Shown here: positions 32,352 to 42,780 of the stretch, piece after piece
Numbering within the stretch: position 1 is the stretch's first letter
How the letters are laid out: each line of letters begins with the position of its first letter
NCBI GenBank assembly: GCA_963575745.1
Contig: CAUYUJ010009435.1
Span: 82,001 to 146,000, forward strand
Reading direction: 5' to 3'
Length of the DNA stretch: 64,000 nucleotides
From: Prorocentrum cordatum
Lineage: Eukaryota; Sar; Dinophyceae; Prorocentrales; Prorocentraceae
Position numbers and translations under genes: made by a program
The notes under the pieces: generated by a model
Told to the model about the DNA's origin: nothing
The model's input: the letters and a program-made list of their open reading frames with translations, nothing else
Databases searched by the model: none

Positions 32352-32656
32352 TTAAAAATTAATGTCGTTCATCTCAGGGGCCCATGGTAGCGAGGCGCTG
32401 CTGGGCTGGCCCACGTCCCACTCTTTGCTCCTCTTGGCTCGGGCGCGATGGGATCTTTCGTTAAACTCAATCATGTGTGTTCCTGGTGGCAACAGGTGTT
32501 CCAATCGTCCCCGAAGAGTTCTAGGATTGAGAAAAATTTGCTGCTCCTGCCCTCCAGTGGCCACGCGTACACATTCCACCCCCCAGCATTACCCAGCAAC
32601 ATACCATGACTTACAACAGGAAATTGGAGGCCTAGGTCTGGAACGTCAGATGGCAC
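32352..32656 (-). CDS. Gene C, internal exon with a frame break in copy 1
   Basis: The upstream part reads MPSDVPDLGLQFPVVSHGML and on to PLEGRSSKF; the downstream part reads LNPRTLRGRLEHLLPPG to the end. In copy 1 these sit in different frames because of two extra A in the run at about 32,531-32,535 (A5). In copy 2 (60,760-61,062) the run is A3 and the exon is one continuous 100-codon frame. Copy 2 is therefore probably the correct or functional version here. Confidence 0.55.
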
Positions 32657-33339
32657 GTTGTACGTCTCTGCCCAGGCCGCGAGCTTCTCTGAGACGTTCC
32701 TGCCCCACTACCCACGCTTGGTACCCAGCCCCCTCTGCGGATCGCTTACGCGCCAGGCGATGAGGGAGGTGGGAAGAGGATGGGCGACGCTGCCATGAAC
32801 AAGTGCCGTCTCAACCTGACTGCTGCTGCTCACGGCGGTGGTTGGAGGAGGTGGGGGGGGGGAGGAGGAAGTGGAGCAGGATCGGGGGGGAAGGAATGTG
32901 GCGGCGACGAGGGGGGCCAAGGAGGAGGAACCTTGGGGGGGGTGCGCCGGGGCGCGGCGGAGTTGGAAGACCAACAGGTGGCGCCCCCTGCGAGACAAAA
33001 AGGAAGAGAAAGGGAAGACGCGCGGACGCCCCCACGTCCTGTATTTAGCCACGCAGTCGTCGACCAGCGTCTGCGGCAGAGTGAACCATAATGTCCTTGC
33101 AGGCGAGCCCCCCCAATCTCCGCTCTCGCCCTCGCTCCCATCCTAAACCTGACAACAGAGTTTCCACCATTGGTAATCATATTCGGCCGTTCGGCCTCGT
33201 CTTCTCATCCTCCTCATTTCTACATCTTCCTCCACTGGTCCCCATCGCGATCTCCCTCCTCGTCGGCCTCATCCCCCTCCTCCTCAGATTCCTTATCCTG
33301 GCCCCTGCACTTTCTGTTCTTCCTACCCCCCTGTCTTGC

Positions 33340-33488
33340 CAAGGATGCCTCTCAGTAGCCACGTTTGGATCGCGTTTCCGCCAATCCCCCAACAACTCAA
33401 TGCCCAATGGCTCAGGAGTCCTGGGATTCTCACCAGCCCGAAACACGTTGGGCAGGATAATGTAGTCGACGACTTTCACGAAGGCCAA
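33340..33488 (-). CDS. Gene C, probable 5' exon
   Basis: FVKVVDYIILPNVFRAGENP and on to RKRDPNVATERHPWQ looks protein-like. The continuation beyond about 33,340 becomes Arg-rich in copy 1, while copy 2 has a one-base difference at about 61,709 that alters the downstream frame. Boundaries uncertain. Confidence 0.4.
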
Positions 33489-33676
33489 CGTTTCTCCTGC
33501 CCTGCCCAGCTGCCCAATCCAATGGGCCAGGAGAGTCAGGAGAGGCTGTCATGCAGCAAATCCTCAAAGGCGAATGCCTAATCCAAACGGCCCCCTGCGT
33601 GGGGCAAGGTGGCGAAAACACAAATGCTTGGAACGACGTGGCGCTGATATTGCTGCAAATACATTACATGCGCAGC

Positions 33677-33922
33677 TCAAAGCAAATCCCTCCCCCCGTT
33701 CGATCCTGGCGCAATCGATTCCCAACATTCCAAAACTTCGTCTTGCTCGGCCGTGAGGACTCGAAATCTCGAACAAAGCCGCCCTGGACGATGCAAAAAA
33801 TCATAGTCAAATAACGCCAGGCCCACCAGCTTGTTTTGGCACGCGTTGAAGTACTTGTCCCAGAACGCGGTGCACGTGCGCCCCTCGCTGCACGAGGGGA
33901 TATCACTGCCTCCCCAGACCAA
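33677..33922 (-). CDS. Gene C, probable 5' exon
   Basis: GGSDIPSCSEGRTCTAFWDK through LVGLALFDYDF to VLTAEQDEVLECWESIAPG. It contains two Cys separated by six residues and an aromatic cluster. It is the most upstream credible exon of gene C; no clear ATG in a start context was identified, so the true start may lie further upstream. Confidence 0.45.
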   Translation of the reverse strand: MVWGGSDIPSCSEGRTCTAFWDKYFNACQNKLVGLALFDYDFLHRPGRLCSRFRVLTAEQDEVLECWESIAPGSNGGRDLL

Positions 33923-34283
33923 CTTGACAAACGCATTGCCCTCTCTGGCCTTGGAGGGTGAAAGCGGGGGTCAGGCGCAGGGCGCAGGGTCCCCGCAATG
34001 GTGGTTTTTTAAGGCCATGAATGGGCGATACATCCTCGATTGCTGTGTTCGGTGGGGGAACTAATTGAAACCCCCCATCTGCACCCGCGCGCGAGACTTG
34101 AGGGGGAAGGAAGCAAGGGGGCGGGGGGCTTGGGAAAGGCGACGAAGGCAACGTGCGCTAAGGGCGCAAAAAGAAAAGGCTGGAACACACGACAGCGGTC
34201 AGGTGAGTGTCGAAATCTGCCCAGCCAATCTGACATGCGGAACACTGCGCCTCAGTTTTTGGGGATCTTGAAGGCCAGGGCAA

Positions 34284-34473
34284 AATGTGAATTCACATTT
34301 GGGGAAAAGGGAAAATGTGAATTCACATTTGGGGAAAAAGGGAAATGTGAATTCACATTTTGGAATTTTGTTTGGGATTCTTTATGAAAGGGGCCAGAAT
34401 GTGAATTCACATTTTGTGAAAAAGGAAAATGTGAATTCACATTTTGGGAAAACGGAAAATGTGAATCCACATT
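34284..34473. repeat. Array of six 16-bp perfect palindromes at 30-bp spacing
   Basis: AATGTGAATTCACATT starts at 34,284, 34,314, 34,344, 34,398, 34,428 and 34,458 (the last with one T-to-C change). Spacing is exactly 30 bp within each group of three; the two groups are 54 bp apart. Linkers are TGGGGAAAAGGGA-like. The array lies upstream of the first gene C exons. It could be a binding array for a symmetric DNA-binding protein or a plain minisatellite. Copy 2: 62,690-62,879. Confidence 0.9.
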
Positions 34474-34649
34474 TTGGGAGAATCGCGGGGCCCATTCCAA
34501 ATTTGTCTTGGGGGTCGAGAAGTCATCGTTTGGGAACATACGCGATCATCAACCGCACAATCAAGACACACTTGCACTCCACTTCGCTGGCCCACACGCA
34601 ATATGCAAGAACGCCTGCACGCATGAACGATAATGGATGGACGGCGCGT

Positions 34650-34676
34650 GTGCCCGCGCGGGCAACGCGCGGGCAC
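34650..34676. repeat. Perfect 11-bp GC hairpin
   Basis: GTGCCCGCGCG, loop GGCAA, CGCGCGGGCAC. Very stable stem-loop with no T-run, so not a bacterial-type terminator. Repeated at 63,056-63,082. Confidence 0.9.
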
Positions 34677-35221
34677 GAATGACTGGCCATCAATGACCGC
34701 CAGCATTGGATGCCAATCGTACCCGATCACAGACATGAACGATACATTGAGCAGACATGGGCCATTCAGCCCCCATTGAAGACCCCCTGTTGCAGACCCC
34801 CTCTTTCACCCTCCAACTGGCCCCCCATCTCAAGATGCCCGAGCACATTCCGACGCTCGTGTGTCCCCCCATGCCCTCTCTGTCTCTGTCGCTCATGTAA
34901 AAAGAACCCCCCGCCCGCCGTTGCATAGATTGTGTAGGCGGTCTTTCTGGCGATCAGTCCAGCCTCTGCGCCATCGCCGGGCGGCTAGTGCACTAGGCAG
35001 GTATGTCCACGCCACCACTGGCATGAGTCATGAGCCAAAGCCAAAACAGCTCGGCACAAAGGCAACAAATCACAAGACAGCTCGCCTCTTGGCCCCTGCG
35101 GCCAGCCCAAACGCAGTTCGAAGTCCAATCAGTCTGGGCCACATCGGTGCGGTCGTCGCCGCCTCGAGTCGGCGCGGTGGCGGCGCTCGTCGTCGCCGCC
35201 GCCGCTGGCGCCGCCGAGAAT

Positions 35222-35712
35222 TAAACGTCCTCCTATTGGTTGCGCCATCGGTTGCGCCCTCAGCCGCCGAGGATAAGACGTCCTCCTATTGATTATTGGT
35301 TGCGCCATAGGCTGCGCCCTCGGCCGCCGAGAATAGAACGTCCCCCGATTAGTTGCGCCATAGGTTGCGCCCTCAGCCGCCGAGAATAAGACGTCCTCCG
35401 ACTGGTTGCGCCATAGGTTGCGCCCTTGGCCGCCGAGGATAAGACGTCCTCCGGTTGGTTGCGCCGTAGGTTGCGTCCTTGGACGCCGAAGATCAGACGT
35501 CCTCCGACTGGTTGCGCCATAGGTTGCGCCCTTGGCCGCCGAGAATAAAACGTCCTCCGATTGGTTGCGCCATCGGTTGCGTCCTTGGACGCCGAAGATC
35601 AGACGTCCTCGGATTGGTTGCGCCATAAGTTGCGCCCTCGGCCGCCGAGAATTAAACGTCCTCCTAATGGTTGCGCCATAGGTTGCGCCCTCAGCTGCCG
35701 AGAATAAAACGC
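35222..35712. repeat. 53-bp minisatellite containing ATTGG and ACGTCCTC
   Basis: About nine units with period 53 bp (one unit lengthened to 60 by a duplicated TATTGATT segment). Each carries ACGTCCTCC, (G)ATTGGTTGCGCCATAGG and a GCCGCCGAGAATAA-type block. ATTGG is the reverse complement of CCAAT. The array sits about 1.3 kb upstream of the first gene C exon on the minus strand. Copy 2 (63,630 to window end) has an extra 6 bp in one unit. Confidence 0.9.
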
Positions 35713-35714
35713 CC

Positions 35715-36180
35715 CTCAGTCCATTCAGTTCGGTCCAGCTTACTTCGCGAAAAACACATTCAGGCTACCCCTGAAAACATATCGCAAACATTGGCAATCA
35801 ACGTAACCCGCGTGCTCCCTCCCTGCCGCTATCCACTACCCCTTTGGGGCCTTTGGGGCCTTTGGCTGGACATCTACGAGCGTTTGTGGATTTGTTTTTC
35901 GCTATCTGTTCATACTGCCCTTTTGAGGCTCTTGTGTGTTCTGAAAACCGTTTCTGGCTGGGCATGTATTGAAATTGCGTGTTCTGTTTCGTATAATTGA
36001 AAATATATTGAAATCGCTATAATATGTTTGTTTATCACTTGAAATTCGTCTACGTTTCGTTTCCAACCGTGCCCGCGTCTTTTCTTCGCGCAAATCATCG
36101 CAGCCCCAGAACGTGTTGAGATGACCATTACTGCGGGCTTTATCAATTCCAGCCGGTATATTTTCTAACCGCCACCACCA
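35715..36180. other. AT-richer spacer, no gene seen
   Basis: Unlike its neighbours, this stretch is AT-rich, with small TTTGGGGCC repeats near 35,840. No protein-like frame. It lies between the 53-bp array and the reverse-transcriptase relic and is outside the part of the duplication visible here. Confidence 0.5.
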
Positions 36181-36183
36181 AAT

Positions 36184-37335
36184 TTAGATGTATTCGGGGC
36201 GTGTCTGGGCCCCTGGAGAGCAGCGTGGCGTCGTCTGAACCCACGGCGCGTCTTCAGTGACCAGGCGTGGTTTGGCATCCCTGTTTGGTTGTTCCAGTGC
36301 CAAGCGCTTGTCCACAATTCCCAACAAAATTGACATACATATAGTAAACAAGTATGGCGCAAGCGGGCACCCTTGCGCAATTCCGGCGGACTGCGCTCTC
36401 TGCGATGACGTCGCGCGCGAGTCTAGAACTGCAAATTTGCGCACTTTGCTGATGCCCTTGATCATCTCGACCATCGCCGGTGGGGCGCGGAATGCGCGTC
36501 GCGCTCGCGCGCGTCCTTTGGGGCTGATGCGGTCGAAAGCATTGCTCCAATCAAGAAGTAGGACCAATCGTTTGCCACGTTTGTCCTCCGACGCGGCGTC
36601 GATCGGCCGGCGCGCTAGGAATAGCGATTCGCTCGTGCCGCGGCGGGGCCGGAAACCAGATTGAGACCCCCTTAGCGCTTCTTCGGCCCCACCGTGCTTC
36701 ACTCGTTTTAACAAACTGCTGGCTAAGTTATTGTGCCCCGCTGTGAGCAAGGATATCGGCCGACATTTGGGCGGCTGGGATGCGCCCCCCTGCTTAATAC
36801 GGTTACAACAGATGCTTCTCTCCACTCTTCGGGGATGTCTTTTCTCCCAGCGCGCATTGCATAGTGATGTCAACATGCCCACTGCGGCCGTATTGTTCAG
36901 ACGTGATTCCCCTAATTCTGCTGGCGCTCCATCGGCCACAGCAGCTCGCTGAGTACGAATCAATGCCTCTTCGATTTCCCCTGGCGTCACTGGCCCCAAC
37001 TTGACGTCCAAATATCCATCTTGAAATGGCTGTTCCGGCATCGGGATGTCTTCCAGAGAGCGCCAATGCGCCGTCTCCAGGGAATCTGCCACGGTGGTCG
37101 CCCGCTGGGATGCGTCTACCAATTCGCCTTCGGCATCCCAGAGCCGCCCGCGCTCCGTGGCAGCAGTCTTCCGCAATGATCTGATAGCCCCACGCCCATG
37201 CGTTGCAATGCTTGCGGCAAGCCAATGTTTCCGGTCTGCTGTGGAAGACTTCTGGGCCATCTTGTTGAGGCCCTTATCTGCGACGCCGTGACCAGCCTGC
37301 CCGGGCAGTCGCGCCATGTTCTGGTCTTCGATCAA
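36184..37335 (-). pseudogene. Non-LTR (LINE-like) reverse transcriptase, frameshifted
   Basis: The frame shows RT blocks in order: AAVADGAPAEL (block 1-type), CRPISLL (191-197), GSQSGFRPRRGT (223-234), LDWSNAFDRIS (261-271, first catalytic Asp) and GIAQGCPLAPYLF (318-330). The motif C segment appears only in a different frame (GSDDATLLSR at about 36,212-36,241) and reads GSDD rather than YADD. The frame is thus broken after block B and the active site altered. Thumb and C-terminal domains are missing. It is a 5'-to-3' minus-strand relic lying between the two duplicated segments. Confidence 0.8.
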
Positions 37336-38015
37336 GTGGAGCGCGCGACCCGATATCTAAGGATGTTGTCGAAATGCTGTCCGGGGCGGGACGCGCGCGG
37401 AAGCCGATTGCAGCGCGCGCTGCGGTACTGCGGAAGCGCGATCTTCTCATGGGGCGCCATGCGCTCCTTTTGGCCACTCACCCAAAAAGTCGGATACGCA
37501 CGTGTCTTCCGTGTCCTGGTTCCGCAATGCCTTCGCGTCGAAAGGGGCCTTTTTGTTATTATCTGCGCTTCGCGTCTGCTTTCGGAACTGCGACGCTAAG
37601 ATCTACAATCAGCGCAAAATGGCGCGGCTGACGCGGCCGATTCCGAACGCTCCAAACATCGAAGGTACAAGGCGGCCATGTTATATTGATTATGGCGCGA
37701 GCCGACTGCTCAAGGCCTCCTGGCACAATATCGCTTGAAGTCCACGCCGATATTACAATGCGCAATCGCACGTTCGTCGCTGCGCTGGAAATAACGTGTT
37801 CGCGACGCAAGAGTCCAGGTCATGGCATATCAACCACGAATTCTCTGTTGGATGCAGGTGACCACGAGAATGCATGATTCTGGTACGCATGCTCTCCCAG
37901 CGTGGCGCGTGCGAGCGGCATCTCGCAGCGAACGGGGCCTAATCGGAATGGCAATCACGACGCGCATCATAATCGCAATCTCTTGTGCTTGCGCAGGCAT
38001 GCGCCGCTGCCGGCG
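37336..38015 (-). pseudogene. Degenerate LINE interior between endonuclease-like and RT parts
   Basis: All three minus frames are interrupted by stops. Fragments of plausible coding sequence persist, but no domain can be called with confidence. Its position between the two better-preserved parts argues that it is the connecting region of the same element. Confidence 0.4.
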
Positions 38016-38633
38016 CTAGGCCCCCTCCCAGAAACTCGGATTCGTAAGCGCCCTTGGAGATATGATAAAACCGACGCCGGCATACTCTCTAGGTCCTTCT
38101 TCCCGCCCGGATAAGATGGGGAAGAAGCCCTCGAATTCGGGCAAAAACGGGAAACCTCTGCATTCTGCCGCTTGAAAGCACAAGGCTGCGATGTCCGAAT
38201 CTCGCACGCGCTCGGTGATCTCATTGAGTTCATGAGGCAAGTCCACAATAATGTCCCCGACATTCCACGCGTCGACGCTACCAGGCGACATGGGCGCGCA
38301 TGGGGGCGCTGCCCATCTGCCGTGTCTGGCTGCGATCGCGTTGCCCATGCGCCGTCCGAGCCCCTTCTCGGCGCCCTTGCCCCATCTGTTTTCTCCCTTC
38401 TTTATTTCCCCATTTTCTCTCGCAGCCCCGCTCAAAGTATCACAGGCCCTTGTGGCAAGGCGCTGCACTTCCGCAGCGCCCGCAAGCTCGCTCCACTGCG
38501 TCCGCGGCCCTTCCCGAACTATTGCAATGGCGTTGTTTACGACTTTCACCATGACACTTGGGCCCATAGCAATTTTGAGCTTATTTTGAGTTTGCACTCG
38601 TTTGCGTCGACGCGCACTTCTCCCTCTGCGCAC
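38016..38633 (-). pseudogene. Putative endonuclease-region fragment of the LINE-like element
   Basis: The frame contains DLPHELNEITERVRDSDIAA and, later, REYAGVGFIISPRA. A GVGF..SP motif followed by a stop-interrupted stretch is reminiscent of the AP-endonuclease domain of dinoflagellate LINEs. The catalytic residues are not clearly visible. Confidence 0.35.
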
Positions 38634-38802
38634 CCCCGCTCCATGAGTTGCGCGCGGAGCCCAAACAGAAAGCTTCTCGGCGGGCGTTTCTCGACGGGCT
38701 GGTCGGCGCGCGCCCCTGCAACATGCAACATGATTGCGATGTTTGACCTGGGCGCCCCGAAGAACGCTGGCGAATTTACCCCGACCGTGCGCGGTTGAAC
38801 AC

Positions 38803-39435
38803 CTAGCTAAGATGATTGCGTTTCAATCGCCCTTGATGAAATAGCCGACCGGCGCCGGCACGATGTGGTAGCGCATCATCGTTGAGAAATTGCGCAGCCG
38901 ACGCGTAGTCTGGAAATCGCCCAAACCTCAAATACCCCAATGGTAGATTTACCTTTAACGGCTGTAAGCTCTGAGAACTGTTTTCCGACTCCGAAAGAGT
39001 AACTTCCATCTGTGATGCTATACTGGCCGTTCCCGATGCTGCGGAATGTGGTCGGGGAAGATTTCCGAGCGCGCCCGCCCGGGCTGCGTGTTGATCTATC
39101 TCAGACCTGATTTGAACCAAGGGGTCTTGCACTTCAGCCCTCGATATCCCATGCTCTTCGATGACGGTAATATCCTGCCGGATCGGGCGCAGCTTGTTTT
39201 TGTAATACTTTAGAACCGTACGATCAAGAGCATCCAATGCAACTGGCCCTGACGCTGAATATGGATCGTCGTTGATGCTGGACGCGTCCGCCAAGTTGTC
39301 CTGGAAGTGACGTTCACGTTGAGCTGTGAGCCCGCTGTCGGAAGCCGTCGGCGAGCACGTCCACCTCATGTAGTGGACTGTGAATGCGGTGCTGCTTTGC
39401 CCTGGACGGGGGCAAAACGCCCTTGACGGGGGCAC
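38803..39435 (-). pseudogene. Open frame upstream of the LINE relic, unknown
   Basis: About 210 codons, including LDRTVLKYYKNKLRPIRQDI and a Ser/Glu-rich middle. It is co-oriented with the RT relic and may be the 5' part of the same element, or an unrelated exon. No domain recognised. Confidence 0.3.
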
Positions 39436-39589
39436 CGACCGTGCGAATTGGCTCTGGCGTCCTCGGAGACGACATAGTTGATTCTCTCTTTGCGCAAGAT
39501 AGAGAAGCAGAAGGAGACACTAATGAATATACCTAGAGTAATGGGAGGTTGGGACGTAGCGTATGCGGAGTATGCCCTTTTGGGAGGAC

Positions 39590-41240
39590 CTTCGGAAACC
39601 TTGAGCCCTTGGAGCGTGCCGACATGGGTGCGGCGGGCGCATGCGAGCGCAGCCGCAGGGGCCTTCGATGGGGCTCTCCATGGGGCCACAAAATGCGTGA
39701 AGGATTGTGCCCCAAGGTTTGATGCGGGCGCATGCGAGCGCTGCCGCTGGGGTCTTCGGTGGAACTCTCTATGGGGCCACGAAGCGTGTGAGAGGTGTGC
39801 CAAGAAGGGTGCTGCGGTCGCATGCGAACGCAGCCACTGGGGCCTTCGGTAGAGCTCCCCATGGAGCCACGGAGCGTGTGACGGGTGTGCCGAAGCGGGT
39901 GCGGCGGGCGCGTGCAAGCGCAGCCGCTGGGGTCTTCGGTGGAACTCTCTATGGGGCCACGAAGCGTGTCAAAGTTTAGCCGGACTTTGCGCGGCGGGCA
40001 CATGCGGGCGCAACCACTAGGGCCTTCGGAGAAGCTCCCTGCGGGCCACGGAACGTGTGAGGGGTGTGCCGAAAGGAGTGCGGAGGGCGCGTGCGAGCGC
40101 AGCCAGTGGGGCCTTCGGTGGAACCCCCTATGCGGACACAAAGCGTGTCAGGGGTGTGCAGAAAGGAACGCAGCGGGCGCATGCAAGCGCAGCCACTAGT
40201 CCTCGGAGGAGCTCCCTAAGGAACCACGGAATGTGTGAAAGGTGTGCCGAAATGGGCTCGGCGGGCGCATGCGAGCGCAGCCGCTGGGCCTACGGTGGAA
40301 CTCCACATGGGGCCACGAAGCGTGTGAGGGGTGTGCCGAAATTGGCGAGGCGGGCGCATGCGAACGCAGCCTCTGGGGCCTTCGATGGAGCTCTCCATGG
40401 GGACACGAACCGTGTCCGGAATGTGCCGGAAGGGGCGCGGCGGGCGCATGCGAGCGCAGCCGCGGGAGGGCCTTCGGTGGAGCTCACTATGGGGCCACGA
40501 GACGTGTCAGAAGTATGCCGAAAAGGAATGTTGTGGGCGCGTGCGAGCGCAGCCACTGGGCCTTCGGCGGAGCTCCCTATGGGCCCGCGAAACATGCAAT
40601 GGGTGTGCCAGGAGGGGCGCACCGGGCGCATGCGAGCGCAGCCCCTGGGGCCTTTGGTGGAGCTCCCTATGGGCCACGACGCGTGTGGGGTGTGTGCCAG
40701 AAATGGGTGCGCCTGGCGCATGCGAACGCAGCCGCTGGGGCCTTCGATGGAGCTCTCCATGGGGCCACGAAATGCGTGAAGGATTGTGCCGCAAGGGGTG
40801 GGGCGGGCGCATGCGAGCGCTGCCGCTGGGGTCTTCGATGGAACTCTCTATGGGGCCACGAAGCGTGCGAGGGGTGTGCGGAGATGGGTGCGGCGGGCGC
40901 ATGGGAACGCAGCCACGGGGGCCTTCGGTTGAGCTCCGTATGGAGCCACGGAACGTGTGACGGGTGTGCCGAAGCGGGTGCGGCGGGCGCATGCAAGCGC
41001 AGCCACTGGGGCCTTCGGTGGAGCTTCCATATGGGGCCACGTGAGGGGTGTGCCGGAAATGGGCTCGACGGGCGCATGCGAGCGCAGCCACTCGGGTCTT
41101 CGGTGGAGCTCCCCAAGGGGCCAAGGAGCGTGTGAGGGGTGTGCCGAGATGAGCGCGGCGGGCGCATGCAAGCGCAACCACTGACGCCTACGGTAGAGCT
41201 CCCAGTGGGGCCACGAACCGTGTGAGGGTTGCGCCGAAAT
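39590..41240 (+). repeat. 90-bp satellite array, about 18 units
   Basis: The landmark GCGCATGCGAGCGCAGCC recurs every 88-91 bp (at 39,641, 39,732, 39,822, 39,912, 40,002, 40,091, 40,181, 40,269, 40,358, 40,448 and onward). Other conserved parts are GGGGCCTTCGGTGGAGCTC and GGGCCACGAAGCGTGTGA. Most units are 90 bp, so frames run through several units on both strands (a 30-residue Cys/Trp-rich peptide on plus). Frequent 1-2 bp indels shift phase, so I do not call a protein. Three units also occur at 7800-8037. Confidence 0.92.
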
Positions 41241-41562
41241 GGACATGCGGGAGGCAGAGGGCAGTGATTGGGGAGGAAGGGGGGAGTAGGAGGAAAAGGA
41301 GAATGAGGAGGAGGAGGAGGAGGGGGAGGAGGATGGATGAAGGAATGAACGCGGGGCGCTGGGTCTCCAAAGCGAGGGCCCAACACCGCAAGATGGTTCG
41401 GAATAACCATGTGGAGGAAAACCTTGGGTCATGATCGGAGGGCCACGAGCACTGCGCACTGGTTTTGAGCTGGGACGGCAGGGGTGCTGGCATATTGCCT
41501 GCTGTTTGCAGGCCCACCAGACACTACGATGGCCACCCCGCCGCGATTGCGCACTGGTTTTC
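41241..41562. other. Unique spacer before the gap
   Basis: GGA-rich tract at about 41,276-41,340, then sequence in which TGCGCACTGGTTTT occurs twice (about 41,452 and 41,549), the second copy running into the gap. No gene. Confidence 0.6.
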
Positions 41563-41662
41563 NNNNNNNNNNNNNNNNNNNNNNNNNNNNNNNNNNNNNN
41601 NNNNNNNNNNNNNNNNNNNNNNNNNNNNNNNNNNNNNNNNNNNNNNNNNNNNNNNNNNNNNN
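41563..41662. other. Assembly gap of exactly 100 N
   Basis: A run of 100 N, the conventional placeholder for a scaffold join of unknown size. Copy 2 of the duplication starts at the next base. The true distance and order of the two sides are unknown. Confidence 0.99.
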
Positions 41663-41866
41663 TGCTTCTTAGGGGCCCTCCAAGGGTTTCTTTAAAGCCT
41701 TTGAGGGCTGCCAAATAGCACTCTGCCTTCCAGAAGCGCCCCCCCTCCCGCTGCCCCCCTCAGCGCGCCGCCAAGCGATGGCATAAACAAGTTGGCAACC
41801 CACCCCGGTCCGCCAAAGCCCATTTTCCGAGCATCGCCAGCAGCGTCGACTGGAATGCGGAACGGA

Positions 41867-42375
41867 TCAGACCCAACGAATGGACCCAATTCCAAAACGA
41901 AATAACCTCTGCAGCACGGGCTGGGCAAGCTTCCCCTCGGCGAAGTTCTGCACGGCCGCGCTCGCGACAACGAACGGCTTGGTGTAGTCAACCTGCGGCG
42001 CTCCATCCAAGAACTCTGCGTCGCTGCGGTGCACCGGGGCCACCATGTCCGCCTCGACCTTGAGCTTAAAGATGTCTGTGTTGATTCGAACTCGTGCCTT
42101 CTGCTCCGCTGCCAACCTCTCCTCCTCCTGCCTGCGCCTCACTGCCGCTGCCGCCTCCTTCTTCTCTGCCTCGGACTTCTCTTTTTTCTGCGCGTCGAAG
42201 CGCCGCTTGATGTTCCCATTGAGGTCAGTGATGCTTTTGTTCAGGGCCTTGGCCAACTGCTTCCACGCCAACTTTGTTTCCACCCAGTTGCTGAGAGCTG
42301 ATTTCACCGTAGCTGTACTCTCCATCGTTGTCACCTGGTGAGCAAGCATGGCGATCACTCCAACGTTCTTCAAGC
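41867..42375 (-). CDS. Gene A copy 2, exon 3
   Basis: Translation identical to 13,892-14,400. The following exon (the long Ala/Glu-rich one) is absent because the gap begins 200 bp downstream. Confidence 0.55.
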
Positions 42376-42780
42376 TCTGCGGGTTCTCAATTGGAACATA
42401 TGCAGACCTTCATGGGGGTCAGAATAGGGGGGGCATCGTAGGAAAGGGGACATTAGGTAAGACCCCCCTGAAACGCGTTGCATGTTTGCGGCGTGCATTC
42501 TGCCATCTACCAGCGTAGACCCCAAACAGGAGAATGCCAGAACACCAACATGGAAACCGAATGCAAAGCACTGGAGGGCAGCAGTGGCGCCACAGTAGTG
42601 AGCGGGCAACCGTACCTGCAATACTTATCTCTTGATGGACACCCACCCCCAAGAAAAACAAGGCCTGGGGCGTGGGGCCCGTGGGGATGCCTTGGAGGGA
42701 GGGCTCGAGCGACAAATGGGAGGGCTGAGTGATCAGGGCCAGGCCAGTGTCAGAGTTTCACCACGCCCCCCCCCAGGCTG

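Larger units (their letters stand above)
13688..35586. repeat. Duplicated segment, copy 1 (at least 21.9 kb)
   Basis: Matches 41,663-64,000 in the same orientation. The offset drifts from 27,975 to 28,414 as small indels and two large insertions in copy 2 accumulate. The left limit cannot be resolved because copy 2 starts at an N gap; the right limit lies past the window end for copy 2. By eye I counted a few dozen single-base or short-indel differences, on the order of 0.1-0.2 percent. Confidence 0.97.

Noticed and set aside
34284-34473. CRISPR array
   Set aside because: Repeats are palindromes only 16 bp long with nearly identical linkers, so there are no diverse spacers, and no cas-like genes are present.
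40242-41135. Cys/Trp-rich repeat protein encoded by the 90-bp satellite
   Set aside because: Phase is lost every few units by 1-2 bp indels and the opposite strand is just as open, so a satellite is more likely. Kept as a repeat.
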